64,000 bases of DNA from Trujillonella endophytica (lineage in GTDB: Bacteria > Actinomycetota > Actinomycetes > Mycobacteriales > Geodermatophilaceae): the NCBI RefSeq assembly GCF_019799905.1, contig NZ_JABGCI010000001.1:496001-560000 (forward strand), given 5' to 3'. A model generated the notes under the pieces. It was not told the origin of the DNA. It did no database searches and worked only from the letters and a program-made list of their open reading frames with translations. Within the stretch, counting starts at the first letter, position 1; each line of letters begins with the position of its first letter. Positions 15,150-26,217 of this stretch are shown piece by piece. The position numbers were made by a program, and so were the translations under genes.

Positions 15150-17027
15150 ATGGCTCGAGCGGTCGGAATCGACCTCGGTACCACCAACTCCGTCGTCACC
15201 GTCCTGGAGGGCGGCGAGCCGACGGTCATCGCCAACTCCGAGGGCTCGCGCACCACGCCCTCGGTCGTCGCCTTCGCCAAGAACGGCGAGGTGCTCGTCG
15301 GCCAGTCGGCCAAGAACCAGGCGGTCACCAACGTCGACCGCACGATCCGCAGCGTCAAGCGCCACATGGGCACCGACTGGCGGACCGACGAGATCGACGG
15401 CAAGAAGTACACGCCGCAGGAGATCAGCGCCCGCATCCTGCAGAAGCTGAAGCGGGACGCCGAGACCTACCTGGGCGAGCCGGTGGCCGACGCCGTCATC
15501 ACCGTCCCCGCCTACTTCGAGGACGCGCAGCGGCAGGCCACCAAGGAGGCCGGTGAGATCGCGGGCCTCAACGTCCTGCGCATCGTCAACGAGCCGACGG
15601 CGGCCGCGCTGGCCTACGGCCTGGACAAGGGCGAGACCGAGCAGACGATCCTCGTCTTCGACCTCGGCGGTGGCACGTTCGACGTCTCCCTGCTGGAGAT
15701 CGGCGAGGGCGTCATCGAGGTGAAGGCCACCGCGGGTGACAACCACCTCGGTGGTGACGACTGGGACGAGCGCGTCGTCAAGCACCTCGTGCAGACGTTC
15801 AACGCCCAGAACGGCATCGACCTGTCCAAGGACAAGCTGGCGATGCAGCGGCTCCGCGAGGCCGCTGAGAAGGCCAAGATCGAGCTGTCCGGCGCGCAGT
15901 CGAGCAACGTCAACCTGCCCTACATCACCGCCGGGGCCGACGGCCCGCTGCACCTGGACGTCACGATCACCCGGGCGGAGTTCCAGCGGCTGACCCAGGA
16001 CCTGCTCGACCGGGCCCGCGCGCCGTTCAACCAGGCGGTGCGCGACGCCGGCATCTCCGTCGGCCAGATCGACCACGTCGTCCTGGTGGGTGGCTCGACC
16101 CGCATGCCCGCCGTCACGGAGCTGGTCAAGGAGCTCACCGGCGGCAAGGAGCCCAACAAGGGCGTCAACCCCGACGAGGTCGTCGCCATCGGCGCTGCGC
16201 TGCAGGCCGGTGTCCTCAAGGGCGAGGTCAAGGACGTCCTGCTGCTCGACGTCACCCCGCTGTCCCTGGGCATCGAGACCAAGGGCGGGATCATGACCAA
16301 GCTCATCGAGCGGAACACCACGATCCCGACCAAGCGCTCGGAGATCTTCACGACGGCCGACGACAACCAGCCGTCCGTGCAGATCCAGGTGTTCCAGGGC
16401 GAGCGCGAGATGGCGATGTACAACAAGAAGCTCGGCATGTTCGAGCTGACCGGTCTGCCGCCGGCGCCCCGCGGCGTCCCGCAGATCGAGGTCGCCTTCG
16501 ACATCGACGCGAACGGCATCGTGCACGTCCACGCCAAGGACCTGGGCACGGGCAAGGAGCAGTCGATGACCATCACCGGTGGCTCGGCCCTGCCCAAGGA
16601 CGACATCGAGCGGATGATGCGCGACGCCGAGGCCCACGCCGAGGAGGACAAGCGCCGCCGCGACGAGGCCGAGACCCGGAACCTGGCCGAGTCCCTGCAG
16701 TACCAGACCGAGAAGTTCCTGGCCGAGAACGGCGAGCGGATCCCGGCCGACAAGAAGGAGGAGCTCGGCGAGGCGCTGACCGAGCTGCGCTCTGCCCTCG
16801 GCGGCTCGGACATCGCCGCCATCAAGGCCGCGCAGGAGAAGGTCGCCCGGATCTCCCAGGAGGTCGGCGGCGCGCTCTACGCGCAGCAGGCCGAGGCCGG
16901 CGCGGCCGGCGCGGCGGGCGCGGACGGTTCCCCCGGCCCGGACGCCGGTGCCCAGGGTGGCGCGACGGCGGCTGACGACGACGTCGTCGATGCCGAGATC
17001 GTCGACGAGGACGACACCCGCCGATGA
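15150..17027 (+). CDS. dnaK: Chaperone DnaK (Hsp70)
   Basis: ATP-dependent Hsp70 and probable HspR co-repressor. The actin-like nucleotide-binding domain contains [24 protein letters not shown] and [11 protein letters not shown]. The substrate-binding domain starts after [14 protein letters not shown]. An Ala/Gly-rich tail ends in [12 protein letters not shown], matching the EEVD-like acidic end of actinobacterial DnaK. At 625 aa it is full length. It is first in the operon dnaK-grpE-dnaJ-hspR-marR, with ATGA overlaps to grpE, from dnaJ to hspR and from hspR to marR. A SigH-type promoter and a HAIR operator lie upstream. Confidence 0.99.
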   Translation: MARAVGIDLGTTNSVVTVLEGGEPTVIANSEGSRTTPSVVAFAKNGEVLVGQSAKNQAVTNVDRTIRSVKRHMGTDWRTDEIDGKKYTPQEISARILQKLKRDAETYLGEPVADAVITVPAYFEDAQRQATKEAGEIAGLNVLRIVNEPTAAALAYGLDKGETEQTILVFDLGGGTFDVSLLEIGEGVIEVKATAGDNHLGGDDWDERVVKHLVQTFNAQNGIDLSKDKLAMQRLREAAEKAKIELSGAQSSNVNLPYITAGADGPLHLDVTITRAEFQRLTQDLLDRARAPFNQAVRDAGISVGQIDHVVLVGGSTRMPAVTELVKELTGGKEPNKGVNPDEVVAIGAALQAGVLKGEVKDVLLLDVTPLSLGIETKGGIMTKLIERNTTIPTKRSEIFTTADDNQPSVQIQVFQGEREMAMYNKKLGMFELTGLPPAPRGVPQIEVAFDIDANGIVHVHAKDLGTGKEQSMTITGGSALPKDDIERMMRDAEAHAEEDKRRRDEAETRNLAESLQYQTEKFLAENGERIPADKKEELGEALTELRSALGGSDIAAIKAAQEKVARISQEVGGALYAQQAEAGAAGAAGADGSPGPDAGAQGGATAADDDVVDAEIVDEDDTRR

Positions 17028-17734
17028 GTGCAGGGGACGAGCAGCCGCGGGTCGTGATCCGTGACAAGCGGCGGATCGACCCCACCAGCGGCACGGTGCG
17101 GGAGCCGGCCGGCGCACAGCCGGCCGGCTCCCCGCCGGGCCCGCCCACCAGCCGTTCAGCAGGGGAGCAGATGAGCGAGAACGAGACGGCGGCGGCCGCT
17201 GCGCAGCCGCCGGCGACGGAGCAGGTCACCGGCGACGGCGACCTCGCCCGCCAGCTGGCCGAGCGGACGGAGGACCTCCAGCGGGTCACCGCCGAGTACG
17301 CCAACTACCGGCGGCGGGTCGACCGCGACCGCACGCTGGTCGTCGACCAGGCCGCCGAGCGGTTCGCGACCGGGCTGTTCCCGATCGTCGACGACATCGA
17401 GCGGGCGCGGGACCACGGCGACCTGACCGGCGCCTTCAAGGTCGTGGCCGACCGGGTCCTCGGCGTGCTCGACGGCCTCGGCGTCGAGGCGTTCGGCGCG
17501 AGCGGGGACCCGTTCGACCCGGCGCTGCACGAGGCGGTCATGCACGACACCTCCGCCGAGGTGAGCGTGCCGACCGCGACCACGGTGCTGCGGCAGGGCT
17601 TCCGCCGCGGCGAGCGCGTGCTGCGCACGGCGATGGTCGCGGTGACCGAGCCCGAGAACCCGGCGCCTGCCTCGAGCGAGTCGGGTCCGGCGACGGCGGA
17701 GGAGCCGGCGACCGGCTCACCGTCGTCCGACTGA
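17024..17734 (+). CDS. grpE: Nucleotide exchange factor GrpE
   Basis: Releases ADP from DnaK. The coiled-coil N-terminal region ([20 protein letters not shown]) and the beta domain ([14 protein letters not shown], then [14 protein letters not shown]) are clear. The start at 17024 overlaps the dnaK stop by four bases. It is supported by the N-terminal element [18 protein letters not shown], which resembles the start of mycobacterial GrpE. An internal ATG at 17171 has a better ribosome binding site but would remove that conserved part. The N- and C-terminal extensions are Ala/Pro/Glu-rich and probably disordered. Confidence 0.97.
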   Translation: MSAGDEQPRVVIRDKRRIDPTSGTVREPAGAQPAGSPPGPPTSRSAGEQMSENETAAAAAQPPATEQVTGDGDLARQLAERTEDLQRVTAEYANYRRRVDRDRTLVVDQAAERFATGLFPIVDDIERARDHGDLTGAFKVVADRVLGVLDGLGVEAFGASGDPFDPALHEAVMHDTSAEVSVPTATTVLRQGFRRGERVLRTAMVAVTEPENPAPASSESGPATAEEPATGSPSSD

Positions 17735-17753
17735 GCGCGAGAGGGGGCGTCCG

Positions 17754-18986
17754 ATGAGCACCCGGGACTTCATCGAGAAGGACTACTACGCCGCGCTGGG
17801 CGTCACCCAGGACGCCGACGCGGCGGCGATCAAGAAGGCCTACCGCCAGCTGGCCCGTGACCTGCACCCGGACAAGAACCCGGGCAACGCCGACGCGGAG
17901 GCCCGGTTCAAGGACGTGTCCGAGGCCTACGACGTCCTGTCCGACACCAAGCGGCGGGCCGAGTACGACGAGGCCCGGCGGCTGTTCGGCGCCGGTGGCG
18001 CGGGCGCGCGGGCGGGGTTCCCCGGCGGGTTCCCGAACAACGCCGGGACCGGGCAGCCGTTCGACCTCGGCGACCTCTTCGGCGCGGCCGGCGGGGCCGG
18101 GGGTCCCGGCGGGCGGACGGCCGGGGCGGGCGGCCTCGGTGACCTCCTGGGTGGGCTGTTCGGCGGTGCCGGTGGCGGTGCCGCCCCGGGCAGTGCCCGT
18201 GCCCGCAGCCAGGCGGCGTCCGGCCCGGCCCGTGGTCAGGACGTCGAGACGGAGGCGACCCTCTCCTTCGAGGAGGCCGTCCTCGGCGTCACCGTCCCGC
18301 TGCGCATGCAGAGCCCGGGCACCTGCCCGACCTGTGCCGGCAGCGGCGCCAGGCCCGGCACCTCCCCGCACACCTGCCCGGTGTGCCAGGGCGCCGGGGT
18401 GACCAGCCGCAGCCAGGGGGCGTTCGCCTTCTCCGAGCCCTGCCGCAACTGCCGCGGCAGCGGCTCGGTGGTCGACGACCCGTGCCCCACGTGCACCGGC
18501 AGCGGGGTGACCACGCAGAGCCGGACCATCACCGTGCGGATCCCGGCGGGCGTCAAGGACGGCCAGCGGATCCGGCTGGCCGGCAAGGGCGCGCCGGGAC
18601 GGCGGGGCGGTCCGGCGGGCGACCTGTTCGTCGTCGTCCACGTCTCGGCGCACGAGCTGTTCGGCCGCAACGGCAGCGACCTCACGCTGACCGTGCCGAT
18701 CACCTTCGGCGAGGCCACGCTCGGCACGACGCTCACCGTGCCCACGCTCGACGGCAACGTCTCGCTGCGGGTGCCGCCCGGCACCGCGAGCGGGCAGACG
18801 CTGCGCGTGCGCGGCCGTGGCGTCCCCGGGAAGAGCCGCGCCGGCGACCTGCTGGTCACCGTCGAGGTCGCCGTCCCCAAGCGGGTGTCGCCGGCCGCGG
18901 AGCAGGCCATCAAGACGCTCGAGGCCGAGCTCGGCGACCCGCGGCCGCGGATCACCGCCGCGGTCTCCGGTGGGGGTGGGCGATGA
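17754..18986 (+). CDS. dnaJ: Chaperone DnaJ (Hsp40), type I
   Basis: Stimulates DnaK ATPase and delivers substrates. The J domain (about 9-75) carries the HPD motif in [11 protein letters not shown] Gly/Phe-rich segment (about 80-160) follows. The zinc region has four CxxCxGxG-type repeats: [24 protein letters not shown] and CPTCTGSG. The C-terminal domains contain [19 protein letters not shown]. The order DYYAALGV onward is typical of the DnaJ1 encoded with dnaK in actinobacteria. It lies 19 nt after grpE and shares ATGA with hspR. Confidence 0.97.
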   Translation: MSTRDFIEKDYYAALGVTQDADAAAIKKAYRQLARDLHPDKNPGNADAEARFKDVSEAYDVLSDTKRRAEYDEARRLFGAGGAGARAGFPGGFPNNAGTGQPFDLGDLFGAAGGAGGPGGRTAGAGGLGDLLGGLFGGAGGGAAPGSARARSQAASGPARGQDVETEATLSFEEAVLGVTVPLRMQSPGTCPTCAGSGARPGTSPHTCPVCQGAGVTSRSQGAFAFSEPCRNCRGSGSVVDDPCPTCTGSGVTTQSRTITVRIPAGVKDGQRIRLAGKGAPGRRGGPAGDLFVVVHVSAHELFGRNGSDLTLTVPITFGEATLGTTLTVPTLDGNVSLRVPPGTASGQTLRVRGRGVPGKSRAGDLLVTVEVAVPKRVSPAAEQAIKTLEAELGDPRPRITAAVSGGGGR

Positions 18987-19459
18987 GTGCACCGACCGAC
19001 GGGGGCCGCGAGCGCGCCGACGCCGCCCGCGCCGTCGCCGAGGACGCGCCGGTCTTCGTGATCTCGGTGGCCGCCGAGCTGGCGGGGATGCACGCGCAGA
19101 CGCTGCGCCAGTACGACCGGCTCGGCCTGGTCCGTCCCGGCCGGACGGCGGGCGGCGGGCGGCGCTACAGCCCGCGGGACGTCGCGCTCCTGCGGGAGGT
19201 GCAGCGCCTGTCCCAGGAGGACGGCGTCAACCTCGCCGGCATCAAGCGCATCATCGAGCTGGAGTCGCAGGTCGAGGCGCTGCAGCACCGGGTCCGCGAG
19301 CTCCTCGACGAGCTGGAGGTGGCCGAGAGCCGCCGCATCGCGGCGGAGTCCGCGGCCCGCGCCGGCTACGGCGGCGACACCGGCTACGGCGGGGCCCTGG
19401 TCCCCCTGCGGCCCTCCACCTCGGCGCTGGTGGTCTGGCGCCCCCGGGACGCCCGATGA
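18983..19459 (+). CDS. hspR: Heat shock repressor HspR (MerR family)
   Basis: 158 residues. The MerR-type winged helix is [20 protein letters not shown], then [20 protein letters not shown], followed by [20 protein letters not shown]. The C-terminal coiled coil is [20 protein letters not shown]. The C-terminal tail ends in ALVVWRPR, the hydrophobic tail typical of actinobacterial HspR that contacts DnaK. It binds HAIR repeats; such repeats are present upstream of dnaK (15043) and clpB (23396), so it controls both. Start ATG 18983 overlaps the dnaJ stop by four bases. Confidence 0.96.
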   Translation: MSAPTDGGRERADAARAVAEDAPVFVISVAAELAGMHAQTLRQYDRLGLVRPGRTAGGGRRYSPRDVALLREVQRLSQEDGVNLAGIKRIIELESQVEALQHRVRELLDELEVAESRRIAAESAARAGYGGDTGYGGALVPLRPSTSALVVWRPRDAR

Positions 19460-19938
19460 GCACGGACCGGCCGGTCGACACCCACGAGGCGTACGTCGTC
19501 GTGGAGCGCGAGATCGGGCTGCTGCTGCGCCGGTCGCGGGCGATGTCCACCCGGCTCGCCCGGGAGATCCACCCGGACCTGGACGGCGCCGCCTACGGGC
19601 TGCTGGCGCTGCTCGCCGACGCCGGCCCACTGCGGGCCACCGACCTGGTCGTCCGGCTCGGGCTGGACAAGAGCACGGTCAGCCGCCAGGTGGCCTCGCT
19701 GGTCGACCTCGGGCTCGTCAGCCGCGAGGCCGACCCCACCGACGGGCGCGCCCAGGTGCTCACGCCCTCGGCTGAGGGGGCGGCGCAGCTGACCCGCATC
19801 CGGGCGGCGCGCCGCGCCCGGTGGGAGGAGGACCTCTCGCACTGGCCGGTGGAGGACGTCGCCAGCCTCGGGGAGCTGCTGGGCCGCTTCAACCGGCTCG
19901 GCGAGGCGCAGATCCGCGGGACCGCGCCTCCCGCCTGA
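19456..19938 (+). CDS. MarR-family regulator translationally coupled to hspR
   Basis: 160 residues. The winged helix-turn-helix reads LRATDLVVRLGLDKSTVSRQ, with the wing READPTDGRAQVLTPSAEG. The start ATG overlaps the hspR stop codon by four bases, so it is the fifth gene of the chaperone operon and would be induced by heat or thiol stress. No reactive cysteine is visible. It shares the SRQVA..L..GL..R..DP.DGRA pattern with the next marR gene at 20094 and may be a paralogue. Its targets are not shown here. A 17-nt tandem duplication spans its stop codon. Confidence 0.85.
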   Translation: MSTDRPVDTHEAYVVVEREIGLLLRRSRAMSTRLAREIHPDLDGAAYGLLALLADAGPLRATDLVVRLGLDKSTVSRQVASLVDLGLVSREADPTDGRAQVLTPSAEGAAQLTRIRAARRARWEEDLSHWPVEDVASLGELLGRFNRLGEAQIRGTAPPA

Positions 19939-19957
19939 CGGCGCCTCCCGCCTGACG
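19924..19957 (+). repeat. Perfect 17-nt tandem duplication across a stop codon
   Basis: GCGCCTCCCGCCTGACG occurs twice in a row (19924-19940 and 19941-19957). The first copy holds the last codons and TGA of the marR gene; the second lies entirely in the 3' untranslated region. It looks like a recent slippage duplication. Confidence 0.85.
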
Positions 19958-20028
19958 GGGGACCCCTGCCGTTCCGGACCGCGCCCTCCCCCGTCCGGGG
20001 ATGAGTGGGCGACACCACTGCGTCGGTC

Positions 20029-20070
20029 GTTGCAGACAGCAACCAACAAGATTATGGTTGTCCTCAGCAA
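20029..20070 (+). promoter_or_regulatory. Promoter with overlapping MarR operator dyads
   Basis: A -35 TTGCAG (20030-20035) and a -10 TATGGT (20053-20058) are 17 nt apart. Three dyads overlap them: GTTGC-N5-GCAAC (20029-20043, perfect), CAACCA-N9-TGGTTG (20040-20060, perfect) and TTG-N7-CAA (20058-20070). This A/T-richer island stands out from its GC-rich surroundings. It fits an autorepressed marR-efflux operon. Confidence 0.72.
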
Positions 20071-20093
20071 GCACCTGCTGCCCGAGGACGACG

Positions 20094-20579
20094 ATGCCCA
20101 CCACCCGCGACACCCGTGACCGGCTCGCCACCGGCCTCGCCCGGCTGCTGCGCACCGGCCGCCACCTCGGGGTGCACGCCGTCGACTCCCTCTCCGGCGA
20201 CCTGCCCTCCTACGGCTTCGCGCTGCTGGTCCCGCTCGAGCGGGACGGCGAACAGCGGTGCAGCGCCCTCGCGGCCGCCGCGGGCATCGACGTCTCGGTC
20301 GCCAGCCGCCAGGTCGCGACCCTCGAGCGGGCCGGCCACCTCGAGCGCCGTCCCGACCCCCGGGACGGGCGCGCCAGCCTGCTGCGGCTGACCGAGGCCG
20401 GCGCCGCCGCGCTCGCCGCCGGCCGCGCGCTGCGCAACGACTGGGCCGCCTCGTCGCCGGCCGGCTGGGTCGAGGACGACGCCGTCCACCTCTCCGTGCT
20501 CGTCGAGCGCCTCGTCGACGACATGGCGGTCGCCCTGCGCGACCCCGGTCGTCCCGTCTCCACCCGGGTCGCCCCGTGA
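20094..20579 (+). CDS. MarR-family repressor of the adjacent efflux pump
   Basis: 161 residues. The winged helix region is CSALAAAAGIDVSVASRQVA, then RRPDPRDGRASLLRLTEAG. ATG 20094 has GAGG 6 nt upstream. An ATG at 20001 would add 31 residues that run through the promoter and are unlikely. The gene leads directly into a DHA2 efflux transporter. Inverted repeats in its promoter suggest autoregulation and release by a drug or aromatic ligand, as in the EmrR/MexR systems. No ligand can be named. Confidence 0.88.
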   Translation: MPTTRDTRDRLATGLARLLRTGRHLGVHAVDSLSGDLPSYGFALLVPLERDGEQRCSALAAAAGIDVSVASRQVATLERAGHLERRPDPRDGRASLLRLTEAGAAALAAGRALRNDWAASSPAGWVEDDAVHLSVLVERLVDDMAVALRDPGRPVSTRVAP

Positions 20580-20626
20580 CCGCCGTGTCCGAGGGCCCCG
20601 CCTCCCCCGCACCGACCAGGAGAACC

Positions 20627-22210
20627 GTGACCAGCACCGTCGACACACCGGCACCCGCCGAACAGCAGGGCCGGATGAGTCACCGCCAGATCCTCGAGGC
20701 GCTCTCGGGGATGCTGCTGGCGATGTTCGTGGCGCTCCTGTCCTCGACCGTCGTCTCCAACGCCCTGCCCACGATCATCACCGACCTGCGCGGCTCGCAG
20801 GGGCAGTACACCTGGGTCATCACGGCGACTCTGCTGGCCTCGACGGCATCCACGCCCATCTGGGGCAAGCTCGCCGACCTGTTCAGCAAGAAGCTGCTGC
20901 TCCAGCTCTCCATCGTCGTCTTCATCGCCGGTTCCATGCTCGCCGGCCTGTCGCAGTCGGTCGAGACCCTCATCGCCTGGCGGGTGCTGCAGGGCCTGGG
21001 CCTCGGCGGCCTGCAGGCGCTGGTCCAGATCGCCATGGCGGCGATGATCAGCCCCCGTGAGCGCGGCCGGTACTCCGGCCTGCTGGGCAGCGTCATGGCG
21101 GTGGCCATGGTCGGCGGCCCGCTGCTGGGCGGCCTGCTGGTCGACACCAGCTGGCTGGGCTGGCGCTGGTGCTTCTACGTGGGCGTGCCCTTCGCCGCCG
21201 TCGCGCTGGTCCTCCTCCAGCGCACCCTGCACCTGCCGGTGACCAGGCGCGAGGGCGTGCGCATCGACTACCTCGGCGCGGCCTACCTCACCGCCGGCGT
21301 CTCGGCCCTGCTCATCTGGGTCACCCTGGCCGGCGGCACCTTCGCCTGGGCCTCGACCGAGTCGGCGCTGTTCCTGACCGGCGGGGTCCTCGCGGTCGCC
21401 GCCTTCGTCGTCACCGAGATGCGCGCCGCCGAGCCGATCGTGCCGCTGCGGCTGTTCCGCGACCGGACGACCACCCTGGCGATCATCGCCAGCGTCGCGA
21501 TCGGTGTGGCGATGTTCGGCTCGTCGGTCTTCCTGGGCCAGTACCTGCAGATCTCCCGCGGCTACTCGCCGACGGCGGCCGGCCTGCTGACCATCCCGAT
21601 GATCGCCGGCATGCTGCTCTCCTCGACGGGCTCCGGCATCCTCATCACCCGGCACGGCCGCTGGAAGCGCTTCCTCGTGGCCGGCTCGGTCGCCGTCGTC
21701 GTCGGCTTCGGGCTGCTGGCCACGATCGACCACGCCACCCCGATGCCGCTGCTCGGCGCCTTCCTCTTCGTGCTCGGCGCCGGCATCGGCATGACGATGC
21801 AGAACCTGGTGCTGGCCGTGCAGAACACCGTGGCGGCCCACGACCTGGGCGCGGCGAGCTCGGCGGTCACGTTCTTCCGCAGCCTCGGCGGCACGATCGG
21901 CGTCTCGGCGCTCGGGGCCGTCCTCAGCGCCCGCGTCGGCACCCTGGTCGACGCCGGCCTGCCCGAGGGTGCGCCGACCGGCGCGGGTGGCGGCGTGGGT
22001 CTGGCCGACCTCGCCGACGCGCCGCCGGCGATCAAGCACCTGATCACCGTCTCCTACGGCGACGCGACCGGTCGCGTCTTCCTCGTGTCCGCGGTCGTCG
22101 CCGTGGTCGCCATGGTGGCGATCCACTTCATCCGGGAGATCGCGCTGCGCACAGAGAGCGGCGACGAGCGGATGCGCGCCGAGCAGCCGGAGCCCGCGCT
22201 CACGCGCTGA
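20627..22210 (+). CDS. DHA2-family MFS drug efflux transporter (EmrB/QacA type, 14 TM)
   Basis: About 527 residues with 14 predicted membrane helices. It shows the family motifs LSSTVVSNALPTII (helix 1), WGKLADLFSKKLLL (motif A), WRVLQGLGLGGLQAL (motif B) and GGPLLGGLLVDTSWLGWRW (motif C with the following WRW loop). The gene follows the MarR repressor. Start GTG 20627 has AGGAG 4 nt upstream. GTG 20576 in the same frame overlaps the marR stop by four bases and would add 17 residues; either is possible. Proton-driven export of drugs or metabolites is the family function; the substrate is unknown. Confidence 0.9.
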   Translation: MTSTVDTPAPAEQQGRMSHRQILEALSGMLLAMFVALLSSTVVSNALPTIITDLRGSQGQYTWVITATLLASTASTPIWGKLADLFSKKLLLQLSIVVFIAGSMLAGLSQSVETLIAWRVLQGLGLGGLQALVQIAMAAMISPRERGRYSGLLGSVMAVAMVGGPLLGGLLVDTSWLGWRWCFYVGVPFAAVALVLLQRTLHLPVTRREGVRIDYLGAAYLTAGVSALLIWVTLAGGTFAWASTESALFLTGGVLAVAAFVVTEMRAAEPIVPLRLFRDRTTTLAIIASVAIGVAMFGSSVFLGQYLQISRGYSPTAAGLLTIPMIAGMLLSSTGSGILITRHGRWKRFLVAGSVAVVVGFGLLATIDHATPMPLLGAFLFVLGAGIGMTMQNLVLAVQNTVAAHDLGAASSAVTFFRSLGGTIGVSALGAVLSARVGTLVDAGLPEGAPTGAGGGVGLADLADAPPAIKHLITVSYGDATGRVFLVSAVVAVVAMVAIHFIREIALRTESGDERMRAEQPEPALTR

Positions 22211-22228
22211 GCCCCGTCGCCCGCGACC

Positions 22229-22282
22229 GTCGAACGGCAGTGGCCCAGGACCCCGACGGGTCCTGGGCCACTGCCGTTCGAC
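22229..22282. terminator. Perfect 25-bp stem between efflux gene and osmC
   Basis: Arms 22229-22253 and 22258-22282 are exact reverse complements around a 4-nt loop (CGAC). It sits between the stops of two convergent genes and can end transcription from both sides. There is no T tract. A stem this long without mismatch is unusual. Confidence 0.85.
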
Positions 22283-22291
22283 CGTTCGAGG

Positions 22292-22732
22292 TCAGCTGTC
22301 GAGCGAGGCGTCCAGGGTGATCTCTCCGACGCCCGCCAGGGCCTTGCTCACCGGGCAGCCGGCCTTCGCCGCCTGGGCGGCCTGCTCGAACCCTGCGGCG
22401 TCGAGCCCCTCCACCTCACCGCGCACGGTCAGGTGGATCTTCGTGATGGTGGGGGCGCCGTCCTTCTGGCCGAGCGTCACGTCGGCGCCGATCTCCAGCG
22501 ACTGCGGGGTCCCGCCGGCCTTGCCGATCTCGCTGGACAGGGCCATGGCGAAGCAGGAGGAGTGCGCCGCGGCGATGAGCTCCTCCGGACTGGTGGTGCC
22601 CCCCGCCTCGTCGGCGGTCCGCTTGGGGAAGCTGACGTCGAAGGTGCCCACCTTCGAGCTCGACAGCTCCACCTGCCCGGACCCCTCCTGCAGGGTTCCG
22701 TTCCAGGCCGTACGGGCGGTGCGTGAGGGCAT
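22292..22732 (-). CDS. OsmC-family peroxiredoxin
   Basis: Thiol-dependent reduction of organic hydroperoxides in the cytosol. The two catalytic cysteines are present: AAHSSCFAMALSSEI and AGCPVSKALAG. TTSPEELIAAAHSSCFAMAL is the pattern of the OsmC subgroup rather than Ohr proper. At 146 aa the length is normal. GGAGGAG lies 5 nt before the ATG. The next gene upstream, 86 nt away on the same strand, encodes an OhrR-like peroxide sensor that probably controls it. Mycothiol or lipoamide reduction of the active site is inference. Confidence 0.92.
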   Translation of the reverse strand: MPSRTARTAWNGTLQEGSGQVELSSSKVGTFDVSFPKRTADEAGGTTSPEELIAAAHSSCFAMALSSEIGKAGGTPQSLEIGADVTLGQKDGAPTITKIHLTVRGEVEGLDAAGFEQAAQAAKAGCPVSKALAGVGEITLDASLDS

Positions 22733-22818
22733 GGGCTCTCCTCCGTGGGTCGGGCCGCCCTCGTCTGGACGGCGCTGCCCGGCACCTACCCGGCCGGGTC
22801 GCCCACAACCGGAGGGGG

Positions 22819-23277
22819 TCAGGCCCTCAGGCGCTCGGCCGTGCCCACCCGCTCGATCAGCGTCTCGAGCTGGTCCTTCAGGGCGCCGAAGTCGTCGGAC
22901 TCGAGCTGCAGGGCGCAGATCATGTCCCGGTTGATCTCCAGGCCCCGGCTGCGCAGCGCGCGACCCTCGTCGGTGAGGGCGATGGCGACCGAGCGCTCGT
23001 CCTCGACGCGCCGGTGCCGGGTGACCAGGCCCGCGGCGGTGAGCCGCTTGAGCAGGGGCGAGAGGGTGCCGCTGTCGAGGTTGAGCCGGCTGCCGAGCTG
23101 GCCGACGGTCTGGTTGTCCTCTTCCCAGAGCAGCATCATGACCAGGTACTGCGGATAGGTGAGGCCGATCTCGTCGAGCTGCGGCCGGTAGCGCGCGGTG
23201 AGGGCGCGAGACGCGGCGTAGAGCGCGAAGCAGAGCTGGTCGTCGAGGAGCACGCTCGGGGCCGGGAGGCGCGTCAT
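22819..23277 (-). CDS. ohrR: OhrR-type MarR repressor, organic peroxide sensor
   Basis: 152 residues. The N-terminal [16 protein letters not shown] holds the single reactive cysteine that senses organic peroxides in OhrR. The tyrosines of the sensing pocket are in [14 protein letters not shown]. The helix-turn-helix is [20 protein letters not shown] and the wing is [17 protein letters not shown]. There is one conserved Cys only, so a one-cysteine mechanism using a low-molecular thiol, probably mycothiol, is likely. AATTGT at 23297-23302, about 20 nt before the ATG, resembles half of the usual OhrR operator (TACAATT-AATTGTA). The start is ATG 23277; longer frames run into the clpB promoter. 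Confidence 0.9.
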   Translation of the reverse strand: MTRLPAPSVLLDDQLCFALYAASRALTARYRPQLDEIGLTYPQYLVMMLLWEEDNQTVGQLGSRLNLDSGTLSPLLKRLTAAGLVTRHRRVEDERSVAIALTDEGRALRSRGLEINRDMICALQLESDDFGALKDQLETLIERVGTAERLRA

Positions 23278-23395
23278 GTCCGGGAGTCTACGGCCGAATT
23301 GTGCTCTTCCTTCCTGAGCGCTCCAACGGATGCACGACCGTGCTGAGGCGTGGGTCACACTGCGCACCGATCCGGGGGCGGGTAGACGACGCAGG

Positions 23396-23416
23396 GTTGA
23401 GCGGAACAGACTCAAC
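23396..23416. promoter_or_regulatory. HAIR operator for HspR upstream of clpB
   Basis: GTTGAGC-N7-ACTCAAC, a near-perfect HAIR. The symmetry extends outward: 9 of 10 positions pair in arms 23393-23402 and 23410-23419. The operator overlaps the -35 and spacer of the SigH-type promoter, so HspR binding would exclude RNA polymerase. Confidence 0.9.
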
Positions 23417-23428
23417 CCTGAGCGCGTT
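23403..23428 (+). promoter_or_regulatory. SigH/SigR-type promoter of clpB
   Basis: GGAACA (23403-23408), 16 bases, then CGTT (23425-23428). Same elements and same spacing as at dnaK. The -35 lies in the HAIR spacer. Confidence 0.72.
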
Positions 23429-23486
23429 GGACGGATCGACCCGCCGGAACCCCCCGGCCCGACACCGAGAGGATGACCCGCCACCG

Positions 23487-26075
<2,589 letters not shown>

Positions 26076-26217
26076 CGGGGGACCCAGCCCGGAGGCACAC
26101 CCCTCGCCGGCCCGGGGGAGCCTAGGGACGGGCCACGGCCGGGGCGGCGGAACTCGTCGTCCCGGCCGGGCGTCGTCCATGATCAGAGCGGCACACCGGC
26201 GCGTCAGGGAGCGGAAC

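Noticed and set aside
17171..17734. Shorter GrpE starting at ATG 17171
   Set aside because: It has a better ribosome binding site, but the upstream part contains the DKRRIDP element found in other actinobacterial GrpE proteins, and ATG 17024 overlaps the dnaK stop in the usual way.
22292..23277. Classical ohr-ohrR pair
   Set aside because: The regulator is OhrR-like, but the peroxidase has the TTSPEELIAAAHSSCF pattern of the OsmC subgroup. I therefore call it OsmC-family and not Ohr.
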